A stretch of DNA of 6,921 bases, from NCBI GenBank assembly GCA_030592205.1, contig JAUVKA010000217.1, positions 1 to 6,921 of the forward strand, given 5' to 3'. Shown in pieces: positions 1 to 6,173 of this stretch; positions within the stretch are counted from its first letter, which is position 1; each line of letters opens with the position of its first letter. This DNA is from Bacteroidota bacterium. Its GTDB lineage: Bacteria > Bacteroidota > Bacteroidia > Bacteroidales > UBA12481. The notes under the pieces are model-generated. The model was not told the DNA's origin and did no database searches. It worked only from the letters and a program-made list of their open reading frames with translations. Both the position numbers and the translations under genes were made by a program.

Positions 1-2
1 AG

Positions 3-269
3 AAATCTAATCAAATGCAACTTTTTGGAGTTGATTCATTAAAAAACATAGCTTACAAAAATGGGTTTCCTATTCATATCCCAAGAGACAGTTACAAGGA
101 TAATTTTATTGCGGTATTTGATGCTATTGATATGATCAATATAATTGAATCATTATCTCCGGATCAAATCAGAAAGCTAAAAAAAGAGATTGATGGTTTT
201 GACCGAATCCTAAACATCAGCGAAAATGATAACCCAGTACTGGTGCTATACAAGGTAAAAGATTTTTAA
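3..269 (+). CDS. 6-bladed beta-propeller protein, C-terminal fragment (cut by window start)
   Basis: The frame is open to the left edge with no stop before position 3, so this is the 3' end of a longer gene and the ATG at 15 is probably an internal methionine. About 88 residues are visible. The tail, ENDNPVLVLYKVKDF, is nearly the same as the tail of the next gene (ENDNPVLVQYKMKDF), and the DNA of the last 48 bases is also very similar. That marks the two as tandem paralogs. By this relationship I infer a 6-bladed beta-propeller lipoprotein like its neighbour, anchored in the cell envelope, with the signal peptide and most of the propeller lying outside the window. No catalytic residues can be identified. 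Its molecular role is unknown, as for most of this family. The next gene follows after 50 bp on the same strand, so the two are probably co-transcribed. Confidence 0.75.
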   Translation, partial: KSNQMQLFGVDSLKNIAYKNGFPIHIPRDSYKDNFIAVFDAIDMINIIESLSPDQIRKLKKEIDGFDRILNISENDNPVLVLYKVKDF

Positions 270-275
270 CATTCC

Positions 276-303
276 GTAGAGACGCATGGTCATGCGTCTC
301 TAC
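276..303. repeat. Perfect palindromic intergenic element (hairpin)
   Basis: The arm GTAGAGACGCATG is followed by GT and then its exact reverse complement, giving a 13-bp perfect stem. It begins 6 bp after the upstream stop codon. No T-tract follows (the next bases are ATATAAC), so it is not a classical intrinsic terminator. It resembles the short mobile or REP-like palindromes scattered between bacterial genes. In RNA it could still stabilise the upstream message or reduce read-through to the second lipoprotein gene. The palindrome is seen directly; the REP-like identity is inferred. Confidence 0.8.
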
Positions 304-319
304 ATATAACAATTAACCA

Positions 320-1525
320 ATGAAATTTAAATACATTAGTCTGATATTCACCACCCTCATCCTTATTTCCGGATGTCAGTCAAACAAAACAGATTCATTA
401 TCCACAATTTCTTTACATCCATCGAACCTGCAGATAGTATCGAGGGCTTTGGAGGATATAATAGAGATAGAAAAGATAATTCCTCTGGAGACCAAAGCGG
501 GGGCTCTATTAGGTGGGATTTGGGGATTTGCTCAGAGTGAAAGTGGAATTATAATAAGGAACAAAGGGAACAAAAACCTATTTATTTACAATCTAGATGG
601 GAGTTTTAGGACGAGAATTGACCGTGAGGGAAAGGGTCCGGGAGAATATGTTGGTATTTTTGGTCAGGATTGGATTCCATCAGAAAAACATACAGGTGAA
701 GAAATAGTAATTTCAGATATTTATGGTAAAAAACTTCTCTTTTTTTCTGGCGAAGGGGAGTTTATTTCAGAGACCAAGGTACCATGGAGGATACACCATA
801 TAGCCTCTATTTCTGCAGATAAGATAGCTTGCCACCTTGGACGATTCAGCCAAATGGAGCAAAATGGTAATGGAGGATATGACCTAATTGTCCTGAATCG
901 CAAGGGAGAGCTGGTTGAAAAATATTTTCCCTACCCCAATGTTGTTTTGTTTGAATTGGGAACAGCTTTTTCGCAAGGTATTAATGGAACAGGCAAAAGT
1001 TATTTCAAACAGCTTGATCCTACAGTTTTTCAAATTCAGTCTGATTTGTCCCTTGATACAATTTGGCGATTTGATTTTGGAAGTTATAATCCTGATACCA
1101 GTCAACTATTTCTCCCGGGAATGGAGGGAAGGAATAAACTAAACGAACTACAAAAATCTGATCCCTTCTTGTATATTTCTGATATGGTTCAAAATACCAA
1201 TACCTTACTGGTGAAATTTTATCATAAACGAACTTCTTACAACAACTTCTTAAATAATAAAACCCGTAACCTCAGAACTATGCTGACAGATTCCCTCAGT
1301 AATATCGGATTCTGGAATAACTTTCCTGTGAAAGCCCCGAAATGGGCCGCTGGAGAATCATTTATTTATAATATTTCAGCTATTGGATGGATGGAAATGT
1401 TGGAAAATCTGGATAAAGAAGCAAAGACCGGATTTCGAAAAACGATTCCGGGATTTTTAAAGGCGGAAATGCTGACTGAAAATGATAACCCGGTACTGGT
1501 TCAGTACAAAATGAAGGATTTTTAA
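320..1525 (+). CDS. 6-bladed beta-propeller lipoprotein (PF17170/DUF5128-like)
   Basis: This is a complete 401-residue protein. It starts with a lipoprotein signal peptide: a basic MKFK start, a hydrophobic core at residues 5-16, and a lipobox LISGC ending at Cys19, the predicted lipidated residue. Gln at +2 fits outer-membrane sorting in Gram-negatives, though the side of the membrane it faces is not clear. Residues 54-58 (IPLET) and 104-110 (GKGPGEY), with repeats of the type 'IYNLDGSFRTRI' and 'LFFSGEGEFISETKV', are hallmarks of the Bacteroidota 6-bladed beta-propeller family. The length is normal for it. The family usually has no assigned enzyme activity and is thought to bind ligands or proteins in the envelope. 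The gene is a tandem paralog of the truncated gene upstream. Its stop overlaps the convergent threonine dehydrogenase gene by 4 bp, leaving no room for a separate terminator. I recognised the family from motifs, not from a search. Confidence 0.85.
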   Translation: MKFKYISLIFTTLILISGCQSNKTDSLSTISLHPSNLQIVSRALEDIIEIEKIIPLETKAGALLGGIWGFAQSESGIIIRNKGNKNLFIYNLDGSFRTRIDREGKGPGEYVGIFGQDWIPSEKHTGEEIVISDIYGKKLLFFSGEGEFISETKVPWRIHHIASISADKIACHLGRFSQMEQNGNGGYDLIVLNRKGELVEKYFPYPNVVLFELGTAFSQGINGTGKSYFKQLDPTVFQIQSDLSLDTIWRFDFGSYNPDTSQLFLPGMEGRNKLNELQKSDPFLYISDMVQNTNTLLVKFYHKRTSYNNFLNNKTRNLRTMLTDSLSNIGFWNNFPVKAPKWAAGESFIYNISAIGWMEMLENLDKEAKTGFRKTIPGFLKAEMLTENDNPVLVQYKMKDF

Positions 1526-2484
1526 ATTAATCCCTTCTTAAACTTCCCCCCAATAACCTTAATCATATCCAGGGTCATTCTCTCAAGATCATACTCCGGC
1601 TTCCAACCCCATTCCGCTCGGGCACAGCTGTCGTCCATCTTGTTGGGCCACGACTGAGCAATGCACATTTTCACGGGATCGGGATCGTATTCCATTTTAA
1701 AATCAGGAATATGTTTTTTGATCTCAGCATACAGGATCTCCGGATCAAAACTCATGGCTGTCACGTTAAAAGCATTGCGATGCCTGAGCTTTTTAGGATC
1801 TGCCTCCATAACATTGATGGCCGCATTGATGGCATCAGGCATATACATCATATCCAAAAATGTGCCGGCTCCCAAAGGGCATACAAAATGCTTGGTCTTT
1901 ATAGCCGCATAAAAGATTTCTACAGCATAATCGGTGGTGCCGCCACCCGGAAGTGTAACGTTAGATATGATACCCGGATATCTCACCCCACGTGCATCAA
2001 CTCCATAACGCTGCGCATAATAATCACACAATAATTCCCCCGTTACTTTGGTCACCCCGTACATGGAAACAGGTCGCTGAATAGTATCCTGAGGCGTGTT
2101 ATCCAAAGGAGTACTGGGCCCAAATGCTCCTATTGAACTGGGGAAAAATAAGGCACACTTTTTATCTCTGGCAACCTGTAGCACATTGTATAATCCATTA
2201 ACCCCAATATCCCAGGCCAGATGTGGTTTCTCTTCCCCAATAGCCGACAGAACTGCTGCCAAATGATAGATAGTATCGATTTTATATTTCCCTGCCACAG
2301 TCGCAATTTGCTCAACATCAGTCACATCAATAACTTCGAAAGGACCTGTATCAACCAGGGGACCGCTGCTTAGATTTCTTTTATCACTAGCCACCACATT
2401 TTCTCCACCTAATCGTCTACGAAGTTCAAGAGTCAGCTCTGAGCCAATTTGTCCACCCGATCCTGTGATAAGAACTTTCTTCAT
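1522..2484 (-). CDS. tdh: L-threonine 3-dehydrogenase, SDR (epimerase-like) type
   Basis: This 320-residue cytoplasmic enzyme is predicted to oxidise L-threonine with NAD+ to L-2-amino-3-oxobutyrate. It belongs to the extended short-chain dehydrogenase (UDP-galactose-4-epimerase-like) form of threonine dehydrogenase, not the zinc alcohol-dehydrogenase form of E. coli. Visible features are the N-terminal Rossmann loop TGSGGQIG (7-14), an acidic Asp34 at the end of the second strand that favours NAD over NADP, the HLAA segment (74-77), Ser116/Ser117, and the catalytic pair Tyr142 and Lys146 in YGVTK. PGGGTTDYAVEI (179-190) and MMYMPDA (212-218) are typical of this threonine dehydrogenase subgroup and argue against a sugar epimerase. 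Length is normal. It is transcribed divergently from the Kbl gene, which takes the next step on its unstable product; the pairing strongly supports the call. A promoter at 2527-2556 fits the start at 2484. Confidence 0.93.
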   Translation of the reverse strand: MKKVLITGSGGQIGSELTLELRRRLGGENVVASDKRNLSSGPLVDTGPFEVIDVTDVEQIATVAGKYKIDTIYHLAAVLSAIGEEKPHLAWDIGVNGLYNVLQVARDKKCALFFPSSIGAFGPSTPLDNTPQDTIQRPVSMYGVTKVTGELLCDYYAQRYGVDARGVRYPGIISNVTLPGGGTTDYAVEIFYAAIKTKHFVCPLGAGTFLDMMYMPDAINAAINVMEADPKKLRHRNAFNVTAMSFDPEILYAEIKKHIPDFKMEYDPDPVKMCIAQSWPNKMDDSCARAEWGWKPEYDLERMTLDMIKVIGGKFKKGLI

Positions 2485-2526
2485 TATGCTTCAATTTATT
2501 GGTTATTGGATTTCTTTATGTAAGAA

Positions 2527-2556
2527 CAAAATTAAAGTTTAGGACAAACTTCCCAA
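2527..2556 (-). promoter_or_regulatory. Predicted Bacteroidota-type promoter of threonine dehydrogenase gene
   Basis: On the minus strand, TTG (2556-2554) is followed after 19 bases by TAATTTTG (2534-2527). This matches the TTG / TAnnTTTG pattern recognised by the primary sigma factor of Bacteroidota. It would place the transcript start near 2520, giving a leader of roughly 35 bases before the ATG at 2484. It is predicted from motif and spacing only. Confidence 0.6.
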
Positions 2557-2633
2557 TTAACTGGCACTAAATTATTGATAAAAATCATTAAAAATTCAAA
2601 GTCCTAATATCCACCTGATTCCATTAAATATAA

Positions 2634-2641
2634 TATTTTTG
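2634..2641 (+). promoter_or_regulatory. Predicted -7 element for the kbl transcript
   Basis: TATTTTTG is an exact match to the Bacteroidota -7 consensus TAnnTTTG. No convincing TTG lies at the right distance upstream, so the -33 part is weak. If used, transcription would begin around 2647, almost exactly where the heptamer array begins, so the whole array would form the 5' untranslated leader of kbl. Confidence 0.45.
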
Positions 2642-2650
2642 CACCGCAAA

Positions 2651-2720
2651 CGGATAACGGATAACGGATAACGAATAACGGATAACGGATAACGAATAAC
2701 GGATAACGAATAACGGATAA
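2651..2720 (+). repeat. Ten-unit heptanucleotide tandem repeat in the kbl leader
   Basis: Ten head-to-tail 7-bp units fill this stretch. Seven are CGGATAA and three are CGAATAA, in the order G G G A G G A G A G (naming the third base). A degenerate unit follows and the array ends 6 bp before the kbl start codon. Every second-type unit differs by the same single G-to-A change, which suggests expansion by slippage or unequal exchange after the variant arose. Each 7-bp step would change leader length without touching the reading frame of kbl. There is no Shine-Dalgarno site in or after the array. Confidence 0.95.
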
Positions 2721-2726
2721 CGAGAT

Positions 2727-3917
2727 ATGTACGATAAATTTCAATCACATCTGAAGAAACAGCTAAGCGGAATCGAATCTGCCGGCCTGTATAAAAAGGA
2801 AAGAATCCTTACATCTCCTCAAGGAGCAGAAATAACTACCCGGGCGGGATTGAATGTTCTAAATTTTTGCGCCAATAATTACCTGGGCTTATCAAATAGT
2901 CCTGAGTTAATTGAGGAGTCGAAAAAAGCCCTGGATTCTCATGGTTATGGGATGTCCTCCGTGCGATTTATTTGTGGGACGACTGATCTGCACAAGAAAC
3001 TGGAAACCACAATCTCAGAATTTTTTGGCACCGAAGAAACCATTCTTTATGCCGCCGCTTTCGATGCCAACGGTGGAGTATTTGAGCCCCTGCTTACAAA
3101 TGAGGATGCTATTATTTCAGATTCCCTTAATCATGCATCTATAATCGACGGGGTGCGACTGTGTAAGGCTAAAAGATATCGTTACATGAATGCCGACATG
3201 GAAGACCTTGAAGATCAGCTAATCCTGGCTCAGCCACAACGCTATCGAATAATTGTCACCGATGGGGTATTTTCCATGGACGGGAATGTTACACCTTTGG
3301 ACAAAATTCTTGCTCTGGCAGAAAAATACGATGCCATGGTGATGGTTGATGAATCCCATTCAGCAGGTGTTATTGGTAAAACCGGTAGGGGAACTACCGA
3401 ATATTATAATGTACTTGGTAAGGCTGAAATCATAACAGGAACCCTGGGCAAGGCATTTGGGGGAGCCATTGGCGGATTTACAACAGGCAAGAAAGAGATT
3501 ATCGAGATGCTGAGACAGCGTTCACGTCCTTATCTTTTCTCAAATTCCATCCCTCCCCTCGTGGCAGCTTCCGGGATTAAGGCCTTCGAGTTGATCACCC
3601 ACTCTAGTGAGATACTCGACAAACTGCGTAAAAACACCAGCTATTTCAATGAAAAAATGACCCGGCTGGGGTTTAATATTAAACCAACAAAATCTGCTAT
3701 TTGTGCTGTGATGTTAGGTGATGCAAAACTATCTCAGGATTTTGCTGCCAATCTTCTCGATGAAGGAATATATGTAATCGGATTTTATTTCCCCGTTGTC
3801 CCACAGGGCGAAGCAAGGATTCGAGTCCAGCTCAGCGCAGCACATACCCAGGGTCATCTCGATAAAGCCATAGCAGCCTTTGCCAAAGTTGGCCGGGAGC
3901 TAGGAGTAATTAAGTAA
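2727..3917 (+). CDS. kbl: Glycine C-acetyltransferase (2-amino-3-ketobutyrate CoA ligase)
   Basis: This 396-residue PLP enzyme of the alpha-oxoamine synthase family (fold type I) cleaves 2-amino-3-oxobutyrate with CoA to glycine and acetyl-CoA. It is the second step of threonine degradation, in the cytoplasm as a homodimer. The whole length matches E. coli Kbl closely as I recall it, including CANNYLGL (48-55), SVRFICGT (78-85), LNHASIIDGVRLCKAKRYRY (134-153), TDGVFSMDG (178-186) and RQRSRPYLFSNS in the second half. PLP-site residues are visible: His136 stacking on the ring, Ser183, Asp208 and His211 in DESH, and the Schiff-base Lys242 in TGTLGKAFGG. The start at 2727 gives the normal family N-terminus. 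The gene is divergent from the threonine dehydrogenase gene. No Shine-Dalgarno site is present, and a heptamer array directly precedes the start. A diverged paralog begins at 6174. Confidence 0.96.
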   Translation: MYDKFQSHLKKQLSGIESAGLYKKERILTSPQGAEITTRAGLNVLNFCANNYLGLSNSPELIEESKKALDSHGYGMSSVRFICGTTDLHKKLETTISEFFGTEETILYAAAFDANGGVFEPLLTNEDAIISDSLNHASIIDGVRLCKAKRYRYMNADMEDLEDQLILAQPQRYRIIVTDGVFSMDGNVTPLDKILALAEKYDAMVMVDESHSAGVIGKTGRGTTEYYNVLGKAEIITGTLGKAFGGAIGGFTTGKKEIIEMLRQRSRPYLFSNSIPPLVAASGIKAFELITHSSEILDKLRKNTSYFNEKMTRLGFNIKPTKSAICAVMLGDAKLSQDFAANLLDEGIYVIGFYFPVVPQGEARIRVQLSAAHTQGHLDKAIAAFAKVGRELGVIK

Positions 3918-3933
3918 GTTGCAGATTCCCGGT

Positions 3934-3975
3934 CCTTGAGCCTTGAGCCCTGAGCCTTGAGCCTTGAGCCTTGAG
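3934..3975 (+). repeat. Six-unit heptanucleotide tandem repeat (CCTTGAG)
   Basis: Six head-to-tail 7-bp units occur 16 bp after the kbl stop codon. Five are CCTTGAG and the third is CCCTGAG. The unit is unrelated in sequence to the CGGATAA array on the other side of kbl, but the period is the same. No inverted symmetry makes it a hairpin terminator. It lies in the gap between kbl and the ligase gene. Confidence 0.93.
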
Positions 3976-4071
3976 CCTTTAAATTCCCCCTTTTTTCCCT
4001 GACTTTTATCTCTTTTTTTTCTCCTCAAAACCAATATCTTTATTGGCAAGCAAATAAATAATTTTTTACCA
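3976..4071 (+). promoter_or_regulatory. Pyrimidine-rich leader with weak promoter candidate for the ligase operon
   Basis: The stretch holds long C/T runs on the plus strand (including T8 at 4013-4020) and then a 6-bp inverted repeat, CCAATA-TCTT-TATTGG (4031-4046). Inside it, TATCTTTA (4035-4042) is one base off the -7 consensus TAnnTTTG, and no clear TTG lies upstream. The ligase ATG follows after a further 25 A/T-rich bases. It may be a promoter for the ligase, carrier and synthase genes, but the motif is weak. The small inverted repeat has no following T-tract and could be chance. Confidence 0.3.
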
Positions 4072-5775
4072 ATGACAAACATAGGGTCATACGACGAAAG
4101 AGTAAAAAACTTCAGCTGGTCGATTGCTGAAAAAGAGCTTGATTATAAAGATGGTGACATTCTGAATATCGGTTGGTATTGCTCCGACAGGATATGCAAT
4201 ATGGGAAAAGCGGGAAAAACAGCCATGATTTGGGAAGGGCTGGGAGGAAAGGAAAAACAATATACCTTCAATGATGTTCGTCTCCACAGCAACACTATCG
4301 GTCATTTTTTACGTAGCCTGGGCATAAATAACAGTGATCGCGTTTGTCTTTTTATGGACAAATTACCTGAACTGTATTTGGGTGTACTTGGGATTCTGAA
4401 GATTGGAGCCGTAGCTCAACCTCTGTTTTCTGCATTTGGCGACGAATCTCTTTTCGTGCGTTTGGAAAATGCCGGAACAAAAGCCATTATCACCCAGAAA
4501 AAACATGCTGGAAAAGTGCAGAAGATTCTGGACAGACTTCCAAATCTGGAGCATATTATTATAGTAGATTACGATGGGAAAAAGCCTCTGAGAGAAAAAG
4601 AAATAGCCTTTTCTCTTGAAGACTCCAAACCCGTTGAAAAACTGGATATTTATCCCACCAAAGCTGAATCTCATTCCCTGCTGCATTATACCTCCGGAAC
4701 AACCGGTCAGCCTAAAGGAGTGAAGCACGTTCATTACTCCCTGATCTCACAATATCTGACTACAAAATGGGTATTAGATCTGCAGGAGGATGACATCTAC
4801 TGGTGCACCGCCGATCCCGGCTGGGTTACCGGTACCTCTTATGGTATTTTCGGACCCTGGAGCCTGGGAGTTACTATTTGTGTATTGGATACCGGCTTTT
4901 CCGCTGATTCATGGTATCAATTCATGGAAAAAAATAAAGTCAGCATGTGGTATTCTGCTCCTACAGCCATCCGATCACTCATGAAAGCCGGGGATGAAGC
5001 AGTGAAAAAATATGACTTGTCGGCACTCAGACATCTGGCCAGCGTGGGTGAACCGCTTAATGCTGAGGCAGTTATCTGGTCGGGGAAAGTATTCGGAAAG
5101 CCTTTCTTAGATACCTATTGGCAAACTGAAACCGGTTCGATGATGCTTACTAATTTTCCCGGCATGAAAATCAAACCCGGATCAATGGGCAAAGCTTTTC
5201 CCGGTATTACCGCTGTTATTCTGGATCCGGAAACTTTCGAACCCATCACTTCACCTAATAAGCCTGGCTTAATTGCTTTCCAACCGGGTTGGCCCGCGAT
5301 GATGAGGACCTATTGGAATAATGACGAAACCTATCAAACAAAGTTTAAAAATGGTTGGTACCTTGCGGGTGATCGTTCCACTATCGATCAGGATGGATAC
5401 TTCTGGTTTATCGGCAGGGATGATGATGTTATCAATACCGGAGGCCACCTGATAAGTCCATTTGAAGTGGAATCAGCCTTGCTGGAGCATGAAGCAGTTG
5501 CAGAATCGGCGGTCGTTGCCAAACCGGATGAGGTAAATATGGAAGTTGTAAAAGCTTTTGTTACTTTAAATCCTGGTTTTCAGGCAAGCGATGTGCTTGA
5601 ACTCAAGATTATGAACTTCATTCGTAAGAAACTTTCTCCACTGGCCATGCCGCAGGAAATAGAATATCTCGACAAACTGCCTAAAACCCGTAGTGGGAAG
5701 ATCATGCGACGCTTACTGCATGCTCAGGAATGGGGAGAAGAGATAGGTGATACATCAACCTTAGAAGACGATTAA
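4072..5775 (+). CDS. Acetyl-CoA synthetase-like AMP-forming acyl ligase
   Basis: This 567-residue member of the ANL adenylating superfamily uses ATP to activate a carboxylate as acyl-AMP and passes it to a thiol. It resembles the ~570-residue AcsA of Bacillus more than the ~650-residue Acs of E. coli. Motifs in order: phosphate loop TSGTTGQPKG (207-216), YWCTADPGWVTG (243-254), YWQTETG (349-355), ribose-binding Asp434 in AGDRS, the hinge GRDDD (448-452), and the catalytic Lys543 in KTRSGK near the C-terminus. Trp350 matches the tryptophan that restricts Acs to short acids, so acetate or propionate is a likely substrate. The A8 loop is unusual: TGGHLIS (456-462) where AcsA has SGERVG, so the usual Arg is Leu460. 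A carrier protein gene follows after 21 bp, so the acceptor may be the carrier's pantetheine and not free CoA; that is inferred. A plain housekeeping acetyl-CoA synthetase (EC 6.2.1.1) is the alternative. Confidence 0.85.
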   Translation: MTNIGSYDERVKNFSWSIAEKELDYKDGDILNIGWYCSDRICNMGKAGKTAMIWEGLGGKEKQYTFNDVRLHSNTIGHFLRSLGINNSDRVCLFMDKLPELYLGVLGILKIGAVAQPLFSAFGDESLFVRLENAGTKAIITQKKHAGKVQKILDRLPNLEHIIIVDYDGKKPLREKEIAFSLEDSKPVEKLDIYPTKAESHSLLHYTSGTTGQPKGVKHVHYSLISQYLTTKWVLDLQEDDIYWCTADPGWVTGTSYGIFGPWSLGVTICVLDTGFSADSWYQFMEKNKVSMWYSAPTAIRSLMKAGDEAVKKYDLSALRHLASVGEPLNAEAVIWSGKVFGKPFLDTYWQTETGSMMLTNFPGMKIKPGSMGKAFPGITAVILDPETFEPITSPNKPGLIAFQPGWPAMMRTYWNNDETYQTKFKNGWYLAGDRSTIDQDGYFWFIGRDDDVINTGGHLISPFEVESALLEHEAVAESAVVAKPDEVNMEVVKAFVTLNPGFQASDVLELKIMNFIRKKLSPLAMPQEIEYLDKLPKTRSGKIMRRLLHAQEWGEEIGDTSTLEDD

Positions 5776-5796
5776 TAACACAAAAAACAAATAATT

Positions 5797-6045
5797 ATGG
5801 CAACTAACGAAGAAATGAAGGAAGTAATCCTGGAATATGTTATTGAAGAATATGCTGATGAGGATGATGATGTTCAATATGACACTCCGCTGATTTCGGG
5901 CGGATTGGTAGATTCCTTTTCCATGGTATCTCTGAAAAGATTCCTGGAATTAACATACCAGATCTCTATCCCTGATGAAAAGGCAACTCCAGAAGCTTTC
6001 GATGATGTTAACAAGATAGTAGAGTTAGTACAAGAATATCTATAG
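5797..6045 (+). CDS. Acyl carrier protein (phosphopantetheine-binding)
   Basis: This 82-residue acidic protein has the size and four-helix pattern of an acyl carrier protein. Ser40 in GGLVDSFSMVSL is the predicted 4'-phosphopantetheine site (DS followed by a hydrophobic residue). The N-terminal half is very acidic (EEYADEDDDVQYD, 17-29). The motif is DSF, not the DSL of the primary fatty-acid carrier, and the sequence lacks the usual AcpP stretch around the site. It is therefore probably a dedicated carrier of the kind found beside stand-alone adenylating enzymes. It starts 21 bp after the ligase stop, with an A-rich leader and no Shine-Dalgarno site, so the two are almost certainly co-transcribed. 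I infer that the ligase, a fatty-acid enzyme or an unseen partner loads it, and that the Kbl paralog downstream may take the acyl group from it. A phosphopantetheinyl transferase must act on it; none is in the window. Confidence 0.9.
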   Translation: MATNEEMKEVILEYVIEEYADEDDDVQYDTPLISGGLVDSFSMVSLKRFLELTYQISIPDEKATPEAFDDVNKIVELVQEYL

Positions 6046-6173
6046 GAATAACGCCATTACTTGTAGCCAGGGGCCTTGTGCCCCGGGATGAAGGCAAATC
6101 ACAGCGGTACCAAAAGGCAAGCCGTGGCGATATCTGGCAAACCGAATAAACATGCATCAATAAAACAACCAAA
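6046..6173 (+). repeat. GC-rich structured intergenic segment, possibly REP-like
   Basis: This 128-bp gap is more GC-rich than its surroundings and contains inverted repeats. GGGGC (6070-6074) and GCCCC (6080-6084) form a 5-bp hairpin with a CTTGT loop. GCCAG (6066-6070) and CTGGC (6134-6138) are complementary ends that could close a larger fold, sharing base 6070 with the small hairpin. CACAGC (6100-6105) and GCCGTG (6121-6126) can pair with one mismatch inside it. No T-tract follows. It might be a dispersed palindromic element, or an RNA structure modulating expression between the carrier protein and the synthase. A reading frame from 6076 through this segment runs on into the synthase gene in another frame and has no recognisable protein features. 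Confidence 0.45.

Noticed and set aside
2626..2638. AAATAT-A-ATATTT palindrome as an operator
   Set aside because: It is short, purely A/T and overlaps the -7 element in an AT-rich stretch, so chance is a sufficient explanation.
2651..2720. CRISPR array
   Set aside because: The units are contiguous 7-mers without spacers, so this is a simple tandem repeat.
3900..4082. A 60-codon minus-strand reading frame with repeats of the type LKAQGSG
   Set aside because: It is the translation of the CCTTGAG array read on the other strand, has no homology I recognise, and overlaps the starts and ends of real genes.
4363..4734. A 123-codon minus-strand reading frame inside the ligase gene
   Set aside because: The plus-strand frame carries all motifs of an adenylating enzyme; the antisense frame is a shadow with low-complexity aromatic-rich translation.
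6045..6053. GGAATAACG after the carrier protein gene as a stray copy of the kbl leader heptamer
   Set aside because: A single 7-8 base match in AT-rich DNA is expected by chance and no second unit follows.
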